DNA of 64,000 bases from Crateriforma conspicua (GTDB taxonomy: Bacteria > Planctomycetota > Planctomycetia > Pirellulales > Pirellulaceae), in assembly GCF_007752935.1 (NCBI RefSeq), contig NZ_CP036319.1, forward strand, positions 3,534,001-3,598,000. The letters run 5' to 3'. Shown in pieces: positions 53,579-63,802 of the stretch; position 1 is the first letter of the stretch; each line of letters starts with the position of its first letter. Both the position numbers and the translations under genes were made by a program. The notes under the pieces were generated by a model. That model saw only the letters and a program-made list of their open reading frames with translations, was not told the origin of the DNA and searched no databases.

Positions 53579-53965
53579 GTCAGTCACCGCCGCCCCGTTT
53601 CTTTGGTAGTTCGCAATTCGATTGAAATGTGTTGGCCAAAGCCGATCGGATGGAATCGACCTGTGATCCCATCCGGGCAAATCTACGTCACATCCCCCTC
53701 TGTTGCCGGATAAGGTTTCTCCCTTTGGCGATGTTAGTTTGCATCGGTGCCCATTTTACCGCCACGATCCTTGTGACCGACAACTCCGGTGCAACGTTTC
53801 GACTTTAAACGGAACGTTCAGTGCAGCCGTTGCGACCTGAAACAGCCAACTGATTCTGGGGGCGGCCGCAAGACGAACAAGCGTTGATGTGCGGCGATCA
53901 CACGCTTGGTGTTCGGTCGCAATCCTCCCCACGACCTTCCCCAAACATCCGTTGGCTACGCTGTC
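53579..53965. other. Divergent intergenic region
   Basis: 387 bases between two divergent genes, with no gene supported. It should hold both promoters. Confidence 0.45.
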
Positions 53966-55258
53966 ATGAACGAACGACGAAAACGGCTGTTCCACTGGCT
54001 ATGTCCGCCCGCGACCCGCCGTGTGATGGCGATCCTTGCCGCCGCAGCCACCGTGGGTTTGACAGTGGCTGGGGCCGGTTATCCGGAAACGTTCCAGCGA
54101 TGGCAGCGGGCTCAAGGTTGCGGATGGGGTGACGGTTATCACGCTTGTCAAAGCTCCGGCGTTCGCCCGTTGGCCGACATGCCGCCGCGTAGCTACAGCA
54201 GTCTGTACGGAAGCCCGCTGGACCGGTTCCGTGGCTGCGCCGATGGTCAATGTGGCGGGCAATGGTTTCAACGCGGCCTGTGCACAGCGGGACAGTGTGG
54301 TTGCGGACGCTGTGGCGACCGTGTGCCGGCGATCAGCTTTTATGATCTGTTCGATTCGTCGACCGGCTGTGACTCCTGCGGTCCCACGCTGCAACCATCG
54401 CTGGGAACTTCGTCGTGTCAGTGCGGGTCTTGCGGCATGCCGACCGATCCATCGGTCATGCACGACAGCGGCCAGATGCTGCAGTCGCCAGCGCCTGCAC
54501 CGTCAACGCCGTGGAACGCTGGCGAAGCGTCGTTGTTGCCACCGGTGATCGACCCACAGCCCGATCCGGCTGAACCGGAACCGTCGATCCAAAGCCCCAG
54601 CGATTTGTCGGTGGATGACCTGCCCGATGGTCCACCGGATTCGGCATTGGATCCGGACACCGGTGAAGCGGAGGACGACACGGACGCGGATGATTTGTTG
54701 GATTCCGCGCCGCAGTCGTCGGATGCGGAATCGATCCAGTCACCCTCGGACGAAACACTTGACAGTGATTTGCCCGCGATCGATGCACCCGAGTCGGAGT
54801 TGCCCGAACCCGCACAATCGACGATCTACCAACCGGAATCCGACTTGTTGCTGGGCCGAGACCAGACGGACGGTGATGACTTGCTGATCGTGCCGCCCTC
54901 GGTGCGCGAGGCCGGCGAACGTCCGGTTCTGCCTCGGCGAGACGACGATGCGGAAACGTTGATCGATGCGGTTCAGTCGGGCGACTTGGACGATCTGGAT
55001 CGGCTGTTGCAACAGACTCGTAAACCGACGTGGCAGGAATGGAAACAGAGGGTGCATCGCAAAATGCTGCGACCCGTCCGGCTGCCATCCGCGACACCGG
55101 CATCCGGCTCCACTCCCATCACGCGGCCGGCCGCCCAAGACCGCCCGTCACGGTTGCCATCAGGCGGCCAGCACACGGGGGCGAATCCCGCTGACGGCAA
55201 CGGTTCCACTCGCACGGTTCTGCGGTCCGGCGACCAATTCATCCGCCAGCCTTGGTAA
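53966..55258 (+). CDS. Exported cysteine-rich then acidic protein of unknown function
   Basis: This product of 430 residues starts at MNERRKRLFHWL, has a membrane or signal segment (RVMAILAAAATVGLTVAGAG), and then a Cys- and Gly-rich region (residues about 35-165: CADGQCGGQWFQRGLCTAGQ followed by CGCGRCGD, then CDSCGPTLQPS and CQCGSCGMP). This fits metal-binding or disulphide-bonded turns. From about 180 to 330 the protein is highly acidic (Asp/Pro/Ser-rich, with repeats such as SDLSVDDLPDGPPDSALDPD). The C-terminal 100 residues are basic. This three-part plan suggests a surface or cell-wall-associated protein. No family recognised. Confidence 0.6.
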   Translation: MNERRKRLFHWLCPPATRRVMAILAAAATVGLTVAGAGYPETFQRWQRAQGCGWGDGYHACQSSGVRPLADMPPRSYSSLYGSPLDRFRGCADGQCGGQWFQRGLCTAGQCGCGRCGDRVPAISFYDLFDSSTGCDSCGPTLQPSLGTSSCQCGSCGMPTDPSVMHDSGQMLQSPAPAPSTPWNAGEASLLPPVIDPQPDPAEPEPSIQSPSDLSVDDLPDGPPDSALDPDTGEAEDDTDADDLLDSAPQSSDAESIQSPSDETLDSDLPAIDAPESELPEPAQSTIYQPESDLLLGRDQTDGDDLLIVPPSVREAGERPVLPRRDDDAETLIDAVQSGDLDDLDRLLQQTRKPTWQEWKQRVHRKMLRPVRLPSATPASGSTPITRPAAQDRPSRLPSGGQHTGANPADGNGSTRTVLRSGDQFIRQPW

Positions 55259-55425
55259 CGGCCGATGCCCGGTCGCGGGGCTGTAGTCCCGTTGCCCGAT
55301 CCGGCACTGCGGTTTCATACTACGCCGCGTCATCGGCCGGCCAACGATCCGGCTGGCTATTTTCGGCGACGTGGATCATCCCCACGATTCACGCGCCATC
55401 ACCCTTCACGACTTTTGAAAGAACC

Positions 55426-55884
55426 ATGCAACGCACCCTCGTATTGCTCAAACCCGATGCGGTCCAACGTCGTCTGATGGGCGAAATCATCAGCCGTTTC
55501 GAAAAGAAGGGCCTGAACATCATCGCCATGAAGATGCTGCAGGTCACTCCGACGTTGGCCAAGGAGCATTACGCCGAACACGTCGAAAAACCGTTTTATC
55601 CCGGTTTGGAATCCTTCATCATCTCCGCGCCGATCGTGGCAATGGCGATCGAAGGCTTGGAAGCGATTCGCGTTGTGCGCGAAATGTTGGGCGCGACCAA
55701 CGGATTGAACGCTGCGGCCGGCACGATCCGTGGCGACTTCAGCAGCAGCCGTCAAATGAATTTGGTCCACGCCAGCGATGGCGAAGAAGCCGCCGCACGT
55801 GAGTTGGCGTTGTACTTCAACGAAGACGAAATCTGTGCGTACAACCCCGTGCTGACTTCGTTCATGCGGGCCGCCGACGAATAG
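55426..55884 (+). CDS. ndk: Nucleoside diphosphate kinase
   Basis: Transfers the terminal phosphate between nucleoside triphosphates and diphosphates. The 152 residues match the standard family length from the ATG at 55426 (MQRTLVLLKPDAVQRRLMG); the frame is open far upstream without coding character. The conserved parts are RFEKKGLNIIAMKML, the phosphate-binding VRxMxGATN region (IRVVREMLGATNGLNAAAGT), the catalytic His in NLVHASDGEEAAARELALYF, and the end. The usual NxxHGSDS reads NLVHASDG, a minor change. A bidirectional hairpin terminator follows. Confidence 0.95.
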   Translation: MQRTLVLLKPDAVQRRLMGEIISRFEKKGLNIIAMKMLQVTPTLAKEHYAEHVEKPFYPGLESFIISAPIVAMAIEGLEAIRVVREMLGATNGLNAAAGTIRGDFSSSRQMNLVHASDGEEAAARELALYFNEDEICAYNPVLTSFMRAADE

Positions 55885-55969
55885 GTCGCACGCCGGCCAA
55901 GCTGCACTTGAGTCGAATCTTCGGCGTGGTCGATCGACCAATGCCGCCAAAGATTCACGTTTCAAAAAG

Positions 55970-56016
55970 AATGCCGTCGCGAATCACCCTTGAGTGTTCG
56001 CAACGGCATTTTGTTT
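55970..56016. terminator. Bidirectional terminator between ndk and the zinc-ribbon gene
   Basis: AATGCCGTCGCGAA pairs with TTCGCAACGGCATT with one G-U type mismatch around a 13-base loop. It is followed by TTGTTTT and preceded by an A-rich stretch, so it can stop transcription from both converging genes. Confidence 0.75.
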
Positions 56017-56024
56017 TGGCTGAA

Positions 56025-56255
56025 TCAGATTCCGCAGGCACCGCCACCGCAACAGCCACCCGGCGCGCCACAGTCGCCCGCCATCGGCAGGCTGCTGCCG
56101 CCGGCGGATTTCACCGCGGGCGACGCCGGAACGCTGATCAGTTTTTCCAAGTCATGGTCACCACAACCGGGGCATTCCGGCTTTTCGGTTTCGTTTCGGA
56201 CCAAGACCTCCACCGTCTTTTCACACGTCTTGCATTCGTATTCATACAAAGGCAT
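56025..56255 (-). CDS. FmdB-family zinc-ribbon protein
   Basis: This small protein of 76 residues is a putative regulatory zinc ribbon (FmdB/CxxC_CxxC_SSSS family). The N-terminus has MPLYEYECKTCEKTVEVL and ECPGCGDHDLEKLIS, four cysteines for one zinc. The tail is Gly/Cys-rich (GGCCGGGACGI), also common in the family. The exact role is unknown; members have been linked to regulation of amidase and formylmethanofuran genes, but in planctomycetes nothing is shown. Confidence 0.88.
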   Translation of the reverse strand: MPLYEYECKTCEKTVEVLVRNETEKPECPGCGDHDLEKLISVPASPAVKSAGGSSLPMAGDCGAPGGCCGGGACGI

Positions 56256-56365
56256 GGGCGTTCATTCTCCGGACAAAATGGACTGGCACCGATCGAACGT
56301 CGGGCCAAACGCATTTTACGCACCGGCGGGCGATGGGAAGAGGTCTGGTGTAAATCCTGCGACGA

Positions 56366-56845
56366 CTACTTCGCCACCAGTTGGTCATCTTCCGGCTTGG
56401 CCGCCGCATCGGTGACGAACGGATTGGTGCGAATCGGTCCCTTGGCGACGCTGGACGTCAGCTCATCCGCTCGACCGGACACGTGGATGCACGGGTTGGC
56501 GGTCGGGTTCAAGGTTTTGTGATAGTTCATGTAACCCTGGGGACCTTCATAAAAATCGGTCCGCAATCGGCCCTGGTAACCCGATGGTGCCGCGGCGGTC
56601 GGATAGGCGGCGAAAGGGCTGATCCCATAAGGTCGCGAATACCGAGCACCGTAATAGACCGGCGGATTCAGCGCGAAATAGGGCGGCGTGGGCGTGCGGG
56701 AACGATAGCGAACGCCGTAAGGCTGATAAAATCCGAACGGTTGGAATCCGAATCCGTACGGATAAGGCTGGTTCGCCTCGGCGCGGTCGGCGGCCATACC
56801 AACCGTCATGACCGTCAAAATCGCGGCAACTAATAATCGTCTCAT
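56366..56845 (-). CDS. Small exported proline/tyrosine-rich protein
   Basis: The 159-residue product starts at MRRLLVAAILTVMTVG with a clear signal peptide (cleavage near AEA-N). The mature part is rich in Tyr, Pro, Phe and Gly (QPYPYGFGFQPFGFYQPYG, PTPPYFALNPPVYYGARYS), a composition seen in adhesive or structural surface proteins, and ends in a polar tail. No domain is recognised. A longer frame starts 47 codons upstream, but that part has no coding character. It is divergent from the glycosyltransferase gene. Confidence 0.6.
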   Translation of the reverse strand: MRRLLVAAILTVMTVGMAADRAEANQPYPYGFGFQPFGFYQPYGVRYRSRTPTPPYFALNPPVYYGARYSRPYGISPFAAYPTAAAPSGYQGRLRTDFYEGPQGYMNYHKTLNPTANPCIHVSGRADELTSSVAKGPIRTNPFVTDAAAKPEDDQLVAK

Positions 56846-57051
56846 CTGAATCGGACTCCGTAAGTTCCTCAAAGGGGGGCGGATCACTGTTGATTCGATC
56901 GCGACGACCATCGTGCGACCGAACGGTTTCATCAAAGTCAAGCCAGAACGGCACCCCACGCACAGGTTCCACGCTAATTGCCCCACCGCACCGCTTCAAT
57001 TGAAAGTGCCCACAGATTCCGAGGATTTGGACTTAACCGGAGAAGCCCGCT

Positions 57052-58272
57052 TTGCCTGATCGTTCAGCCGCCGATTTGGATGGAAATGCATCCGATCCGC
57101 TTGCCCGATCCGATTCCGACGCGTCACAGCCCGCGTCGGTGGGGGCTTCGCTGCGCGTCACGTGCTTCATTCACTCGCTGGCCGGTGGCGGTGCCGAACG
57201 CGTCATGGCCACGCTGGCGTCAAAGCTGGCGGCGCGTCATCAGGTCACCCTGATCACCTTGGGCAGCGGCGATGACGATCGGCACGATGTCGCCCCGAAC
57301 GTTGCCCGAGTTGATCTGAATGTGATGGCCGAACATGAACCGCCGCCCGGCATCTTCCGCCGCGCCGCCGCAGCGTTCAGCCGATTGAAGGCCATTCGCC
57401 AAGCCATCGTGCATTCAGAGCCCGACGTGGTGCTTTCGTTCTGTGATTCCAACAACGTCAAAGTGCTGTTGGCGACCAAGGGGCTGGGGATTCCCGTCGT
57501 CGTTGCCGAACGCAGCGATCCCGCGATGCAATCATTGGGAACGGTCGGCGATCGGCTTCGAAACGCGACCTATCGTCGTGCCGCCGCTGTGGTCGCGCAG
57601 ACCGAAGGCCAAGCCGCGACGCTGCGCCAGATGACCGGCCGCCCGATCGACGTGATCCCTTCGGCCGTGGCGGCCCCGAACGATGCCGGTCCACTTCGCG
57701 CAGAATGCCAGCGGTCGCGTGAAGATTCTGAAATCCGGATCTTGGCCGTCGGTCGTCTGGAAACGGAGAAGGGGTTCGATCGATTGATCCAGGCGTTTGC
57801 GATGGCCTGTCGTGACACCGATCAAGCGATGTCGTTGCGGATCGTCGGCGAAGGATCCCAGCGGGACGCGCTGATCGAGCAAGCCAAACATTCGGGTGTC
57901 GACGCGGCGGTGCAGTTGCCTGGTTGGTGCCGCCCGATCTGGCCGATGTACGCCGGGTGTGATTTTTTTGTGTTGCCCAGTCGCTACGAAGGATTTCCGT
58001 CGGCGTTGTTGGAAGCGATGTCTGTGGGGGTGCCTTGCGTATCGGTCGATTGTCCCAGCGGCCCGCGAGAAATCATTCGCGATGGTGAAAACGGCTGGCT
58101 GGTAGAAAACACCGTCGCCGGCATCGCCGGTGGAATCACCGCATTCGCCATCCGCCCAGTTCACGTCACGACCGCCGTCGCCGAACGTGCTCGCGATGAC
58201 GTCCGCCAAAACTTCCGGTGGGACACCTTGGTCGACCGATTCGATGCCGTCCTCAGGCGATGCGTGAAGTAG
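57052..58272 (+). CDS. Glycosyltransferase family 4
   Basis: The 406-residue product is a GT-B fold transferase, usually building surface polysaccharide. The start is uncertain: a TTG at 57052 (PDRSAADLDGN) opens the frame and no ATG precedes the domain. The N-terminal acceptor domain has VTCFIHSLAGGGAERVMATLAS, a typical GT4 glycine loop, then VLSFCDSNNVKVLLATKGLGIPVVVAERSDP. The donor domain shows ILAVGRLETEKGFDRLIQAFA and, near the end, the motif FFVLPSRYEGFPSALLEAMSVGVPCVSVDCPSGPREII, with the E-x7-E pair. The donor sugar is not known. It is alone, without neighbouring capsule genes. Confidence 0.92.
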   Translation: MPDRSAADLDGNASDPLARSDSDASQPASVGASLRVTCFIHSLAGGGAERVMATLASKLAARHQVTLITLGSGDDDRHDVAPNVARVDLNVMAEHEPPPGIFRRAAAAFSRLKAIRQAIVHSEPDVVLSFCDSNNVKVLLATKGLGIPVVVAERSDPAMQSLGTVGDRLRNATYRRAAAVVAQTEGQAATLRQMTGRPIDVIPSAVAAPNDAGPLRAECQRSREDSEIRILAVGRLETEKGFDRLIQAFAMACRDTDQAMSLRIVGEGSQRDALIEQAKHSGVDAAVQLPGWCRPIWPMYAGCDFFVLPSRYEGFPSALLEAMSVGVPCVSVDCPSGPREIIRDGENGWLVENTVAGIAGGITAFAIRPVHVTTAVAERARDDVRQNFRWDTLVDRFDAVLRRCVK

Positions 58273-59121
58273 CTTCCGGGACCACTCACTGGGCAGGATG
58301 TGAAGCCGCTACATCCTTCCCCAATCCGCCACGTGAGCCGTGACGCGTCAGCGGCCGGGCCCATCCCCTTCACCCGCCCTCCGGGCGGGTCGAGCCTTAG
58401 CGAGGGGAGGAACGCCCTCTCCCGCACACCCTCCCCGGAATCTCGCTCCTCGATCCCGACCCTCCCGCAAAGCAGGAGGGTGAATTCAAACCGTCATTCC
58501 TCACCCGCCCACGTGAGCCGTGACGCGTCAGCGGCCGGGACCTACAACCTTCACCATCCCCCTGGGAGGGTCGAGCCTACGCGAGGGGAGGGCTGCGCCG
58601 CATCGACAAACCGAACCCGCGGCTAGCGCCCAGCGGCTCACATCGTCGCCTTTCGCTCCCGCGAAAGCAGCGTCCGCCCCACACCCGCTCACCCTCCCCG
58701 GAATCTCGTTCCTCGATTCCGACCCTCCCGCAGAGCAGGAGGGTGCAAGCAATGCATCATCATCCCCGACTTCGATCTCTTTCTGTTGAGAATCGTTCTC
58801 AGCAGCCTCTTGCGTCAAATTTGACGATTTGCCACGCTGCGGCAGATCGAAGCGGGCTCGTAAAGTTGGCAAATCGGGTAAAGAGCGTGGAAAATCCGAC
58901 CTTCCCGTGATCCTGAACTAGCCGTGCCCGGTCCGAATTATAGAATTTTTAACAAGTATCCGATCCGGAATGATCGATACATCCCACACGGCCGGCCCGA
59001 TTCGAACGAAGGGCACAACCGCCACAACCCGCTGGCGGATGCAAAATTGTCGCGTCATTGACCGCGGCAACCTCATTGCCGGCTGTTAATTTGATCACTC
59101 AAGCCTTTGCACGGTTTTTCC
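58273..59121. other. Repeat-rich spacer upstream of korA
   Basis: No gene is supported. It holds two copies of a dispersed repeat (described separately) and, at 58895-59060, a more AT-rich stretch that probably carries the korA promoter. Confidence 0.5.
58331..58744. repeat. Two copies of a GACGCGTCAGCGGCCGGG-type dispersed repeat
   Basis: Copy A runs from 58331 to about 58482 and copy B from 58511 to about 58744. Each begins with GTGAGCCGTGACGCGTCAGC, continues with CGCCCTCCGGGCGGGTCGAG or CCTGGGAGGGTCGAG and GCGAGGGGAGG, and ends with CCCTCCCGCARAGCAGGAGG. Further copies lie at 63581 and 63716. Internal inverted repeats (CCCTCC ... GGAGGG) could form hairpins. Confidence 0.8.
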
Positions 59122-61047
59122 ATGACGGCATCCCAACCCGGTCCCCTGGCCAACAACGTTTCCGGCACCGAAGTTTCCGACAACGCCGCGAAATCGGTGC
59201 GTTCGGTTACCGGGATCACGGTTCGTTTGGCCGGCGATAGTGGCGATGGGATGCAGTTGTTGGGCACCCAACTGACCAACACCAGCGCACTGGCCGGTAA
59301 CGACGTCGCGACATTCCCCGATTTCCCGGCGGAGATCCGCGCCCCGCGTGGAACTCGCGCCGGCGTTTCTGGGTTCCAGTTGCAGTTCGCTTCGGAAGAA
59401 ATCTTCACACCCGGCGACACGCTGGACGCCTTGGTCGTGATGAACCCGGCCGCGTTGGTCACCAACCTGGGCGATCTTCGCAAAGGCGGCATCTTGATCG
59501 CCAACGAAGACGGGTTTAACGACAAAGAATTCAAGCTGGCCAAGGTCGAATCGGACCCGCTGGAATCGGACATCATCAACCAGTCGTATCGATTGGTGAA
59601 GGTTCCGATGACCAAGCTGACTCGGGCCGCGGTCGAAGAACACGGTTTGAGCGCGAAGAACGCCGACCGTTGCAAGAACTTCTTCGCGATGGGATTGGTG
59701 TACTGGCTGTTCGGCCGGTCCTTGGAACCCACGCTGCGGTTCATCCAAGAAAAGTTTTACAAAAAGCCCGACGTGGTTGCGGCCAACGAAGCGGCGCTGC
59801 GTGCGGGATGGGCTTACGGCGAAACGACCGAAGCGTTCGGTGAATCGTATGCCGTCGAAGCCGCGGAACTGCAGCCGGGCACCTATCGCAACATCATGGG
59901 CAACCAGGCGTTGGCTTGGGGGCTGATCGCGGCGTCGAAGATCTCGGGCAAAGACCTGTTTTACGGCACTTACCCGATCACGCCCGCATCCGACATTCTG
60001 CACGAACTGACCAAGCACAAGAACTTTGGCGTGCGAACCTTCCAAGCGGAAGACGAGATCGCCGCGATCTGTGCCACCATCGGTGCGGCGTTCGGCGGCG
60101 AAATGGCCGTCACCGCCAGCAGCGGACCGGGAATCGCACTCAAGGGCGAAGCAATGGGCTTGGGCGTGATGATGGAAATGCCCATGATCGTGATCAACGT
60201 CCAGCGCGGCGGACCCAGCACGGGACTGCCCACGAAGACCGAACAGAGCGACTTGCTGCAAGCGATGTTCGGCCGCAACGGCGAAGCCCCGATGCCGGTG
60301 TTGGCACCACGTTCGCCCGCGGACTGTTTCGACATGGCCATCGAAGCTTGGCGAATCGCCGCCGAAACAATGACCCCAGTCATGTTGTTGTCCGATGGTT
60401 ACATCGCCAACGGCAGCGAGCCGTGGAAGATTCCGGAAATGGATTCGTTGCCCAAGATCACGATCCAGCATCCGCCGGCCACTTCGGGCGAAGAACCGTT
60501 CTTGCCCTATGAGCGGAATGAAAACCTGTCGCGACCTTGGGCCGTTCCCGGAACCGACGGATTGATGCACCGCATCGGCGGTCTGGAAAAGGAAGACCGC
60601 ACGGGCAACGTCAGCTATGACCCGGACAACCACCAACACATGGTCCAAACCCGGGCGGAAAAGGTCGCTCGGATTGCCGACCGGATCCCCGAGCAGGACG
60701 TGCTGGGCGAAACCAGCGGTGATGTGTTGGTCGTTTCTTGGGGCGGGACTTACGGTGCCTGTCACACCGCCGTCAGCCGTGCTCGGATGGACGGACATGA
60801 CGTCAGCCACGCGCACCTGCGTTACCTGAACCCGATGCCACGCAACATCGGCACGCTGTTGAAATCGTTCCGCAAGGTCATCGTGCCGGAATTGAACGCC
60901 GGACAGCTGCGGATGTTGTTACGCAGCGAATTCCTTGTTGACTGCATCGGCATCAACAAGATCAAAGGCAAGCCGTTTACCGTCGGCGAACTGGACGATG
61001 CGATCCGATCGCACGCCGCACCAGCTCGAAAGAGCAAAGCTGGATAA
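59122..61047 (+). CDS. korA: 2-oxoacid:acceptor oxidoreductase, alpha subunit
   Basis: With korB this forms 2-oxoglutarate (or another 2-oxoacid):ferredoxin oxidoreductase, which oxidatively decarboxylates 2-oxoacids to acyl-CoA. The 641 residues start at MTASQPGPLA. The N-terminal gamma-type domain has VRLAGDSGDGMQLLGTQLTN and FPDFPAEIRAPRGTRAGVSG. The alpha domain follows with YGTYPITPASDILHELTKH, TFQAEDEIAAICATIGAAFG and TASSGPGIALKGEAMGLG, a pyrophosphate-handling region. The C-terminal part has SWGGTYGACHTAV. The fusion of gamma and alpha is typical of the KorA type. The beta-subunit gene follows 148 bases on, in the same direction. Confidence 0.93.
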   Translation: MTASQPGPLANNVSGTEVSDNAAKSVRSVTGITVRLAGDSGDGMQLLGTQLTNTSALAGNDVATFPDFPAEIRAPRGTRAGVSGFQLQFASEEIFTPGDTLDALVVMNPAALVTNLGDLRKGGILIANEDGFNDKEFKLAKVESDPLESDIINQSYRLVKVPMTKLTRAAVEEHGLSAKNADRCKNFFAMGLVYWLFGRSLEPTLRFIQEKFYKKPDVVAANEAALRAGWAYGETTEAFGESYAVEAAELQPGTYRNIMGNQALAWGLIAASKISGKDLFYGTYPITPASDILHELTKHKNFGVRTFQAEDEIAAICATIGAAFGGEMAVTASSGPGIALKGEAMGLGVMMEMPMIVINVQRGGPSTGLPTKTEQSDLLQAMFGRNGEAPMPVLAPRSPADCFDMAIEAWRIAAETMTPVMLLSDGYIANGSEPWKIPEMDSLPKITIQHPPATSGEEPFLPYERNENLSRPWAVPGTDGLMHRIGGLEKEDRTGNVSYDPDNHQHMVQTRAEKVARIADRIPEQDVLGETSGDVLVVSWGGTYGACHTAVSRARMDGHDVSHAHLRYLNPMPRNIGTLLKSFRKVIVPELNAGQLRMLLRSEFLVDCIGINKIKGKPFTVGELDDAIRSHAAPARKSKAG

Positions 61048-61195
61048 GACTTTGGCGTTGGGCGAGTCCAATGGCCGAGTGCATCAAGCCTTTGCACCGG
61101 AGCATGCGTTGGACGCCCCCGCCAATCAATCTGCCCTTTCGTCACTTCGCTGCCACCCCGACATTTCAACGTTCTCCTGCAAGACCGAGCCACTC

Positions 61196-62206
61196 ATGTC
61201 TTTGCCCGTTCTGAAAGCAACCGACTTCGCCTCCGATCAAGACGTCCGCTGGTGCCCCGGTTGTGGCGACTATTCGATCTTGGCCCAGATGAAAAAAGTC
61301 TTGCCAAACGTCGGCGTGCCGCGTGAAAAGATCGTCTTCATCAGCGGCATCGGCTGCAGCAGCCGTTTTCCGTACTACATGAACACGTACGGGATGCACA
61401 GCATTCACGGACGTGCCCCCGGGTTTGCCACCGGATTGAAGTCAACGCGTCCGGATCTGATGGTTTGGGTCATCACCGGTGACGGCGATTCGCTGTCCAT
61501 TGGTGGCAACCACTTCATCCATGCGATCCGCCGGAACTTGGACATCAACATCGTGTTGTTCAACAACCGGATCTATGGATTGACCAAGGGCCAATACAGC
61601 CCGACCAGCGCCGAAGGCCAGATCACCAAGAGCACCCCGATGGGATCGATCGATCACCCTCTTAGCCCGTTGTCGATCGCCTTGGCCGCCGAAGCCACCT
61701 TCGTCGCGCGCAGTATGGACGCCCACGTCAAACACCTCGGCGACATGCTGATGGCCGCGTCCCAGCACAAAGGCACGTCGCTGGTGGAGGTGTACCAGAA
61801 CTGCAACGTCTTCAACGACGGCGCGATGGCCTACGCCCAGGAAAAGAAACAGCGTCCAAACAACATCATCGAACTGGAACACGGCAAGCCGATGATCTTC
61901 GGCGAAAACCGTGACAAGGGGATCCGTCTGACCGGCAACCATCTGGAAGTCGTCGACACCGCGGACGTGCCCGCCGATGATCTGCTGATTCACGACGCCC
62001 ACAACCCGGATCCGTCGATCCAGATGATGCTGGCTCGCATGCGTTACCCGGTGATGCCCGAACCGTTCGGGATCTTGCGTCAGGTCGACGGGGTTGCCAC
62101 CTACAATGATCAGATCAACGACCAAGTCACCACGGCGAAGCGGGAAAAGGGCGAAGGCGATTTGAACACCCTGTTCCATTCGGGCGACACCTGGAAAGTC
62201 GCCTGA
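61196..62206 (+). CDS. korB: 2-oxoacid:acceptor oxidoreductase, beta subunit
   Basis: The thiamine-diphosphate subunit of the KorAB complex. The 336 residues start at MSLPVLKATDFASDQDVRW; the frame is open upstream but the homologous part begins here. The iron-sulphur/TPP region has WCPGCGDYSILAQMKK and ISGIGCSSRFPYY, and the TPP motif is VITGDGDSLSIGGNHFIHAI followed by NNRIYGLTKGQYSPTS. The last third has VEVYQNCNVFNDGAM. All conserved cysteines for the single cluster appear present. It is probably co-transcribed with korA. Substrate choice (2-oxoglutarate or pyruvate) cannot be decided firmly from sequence; the KGQYSPTS block fits the 2-oxoglutarate type. Confidence 0.93.
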   Translation: MSLPVLKATDFASDQDVRWCPGCGDYSILAQMKKVLPNVGVPREKIVFISGIGCSSRFPYYMNTYGMHSIHGRAPGFATGLKSTRPDLMVWVITGDGDSLSIGGNHFIHAIRRNLDINIVLFNNRIYGLTKGQYSPTSAEGQITKSTPMGSIDHPLSPLSIALAAEATFVARSMDAHVKHLGDMLMAASQHKGTSLVEVYQNCNVFNDGAMAYAQEKKQRPNNIIELEHGKPMIFGENRDKGIRLTGNHLEVVDTADVPADDLLIHDAHNPDPSIQMMLARMRYPVMPEPFGILRQVDGVATYNDQINDQVTTAKREKGEGDLNTLFHSGDTWKVA

Positions 62207-62616
62207 TCGCGTTTGCCAAGCGATCGACACCCCGGTGGTGGTGATTCCTGGACCTCCGTCCGCTTGTCACCGTCCGCTTGCCCTGGCATGACGCTTCGGC
62301 AATCGCCCGGTGGGCACCGGTCCAGAGCGCGTTCGGCTTTCTTTTGAACATTCACGGGCACTTCACGGATGAAGTCACCGCCGATGTCTCCGACGAATCA
62401 TGCCGCCATCACTTTTGTGACGGTGTCCCCCGCCGTACGCGCGGCTGAAAATTCGTATCATGACGCTCTTTCGGGCCGAAATGCGGAATCGGATTCGGTT
62501 TCATCCAGATCTGCTTGTCGGTACCCGCATCATGGCGTTCACGTCGCGGCGCGGCGGTCGCACCCATTCATCGCACATTGACATCGCATTCACCCAGCAT
62601 CGCAGAGGCTTACCCC
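62207..62616. other. Gap upstream of cysK
   Basis: About 410 bases between korB and cysK without a supported gene. Short plus-strand frames were rejected. A GAGGCTTACCCC stretch precedes the cysK start. Confidence 0.45.
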
Positions 62617-63558
<942 letters not shown>

Positions 63559-63580
63559 TCGCCACCTTTGCCCTCCCTCC

Positions 63581-63797
63581 ATGTGAGCCGTGACGCGTCA
63601 GCGGCCGGGCCCCCAGCCCCTTCACCCTCCCTCCCCGCGTGAGTTCGCTGGAGCTCACTTCGCGACCCTCCCGCAGAGCCGGAGGGTGAAATCAAACCGT
63701 CCTTCACACCCTCCCACGTGAGCCGCGACGCGTCAGCAACCGGGACTTACAACCTTAACCCTCCCCCCGGGAGGGTCGAGCCTAAGCGAGGGGAGGG
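63581..63797. repeat. Two further copies of the GACGCGTCAGC dispersed repeat
   Basis: Copy C runs from 63581 to about 63688 and copy D from 63716 to about 63797 (shortened and with changes: GAGCCGCGACGCGTCAGCAA). Copy D ends at the stop codon of the DUF559 gene. With the two copies at 58.3-58.7 kb this makes four in the last 6 kb. Confidence 0.8.
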
Positions 63798-63802
63798 GCG
63801 CA

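Noticed and set aside
59095-60816. 573-codon minus-strand frame antisense to korA
   Set aside because: A shadow; korA has all expected motifs on the plus strand.
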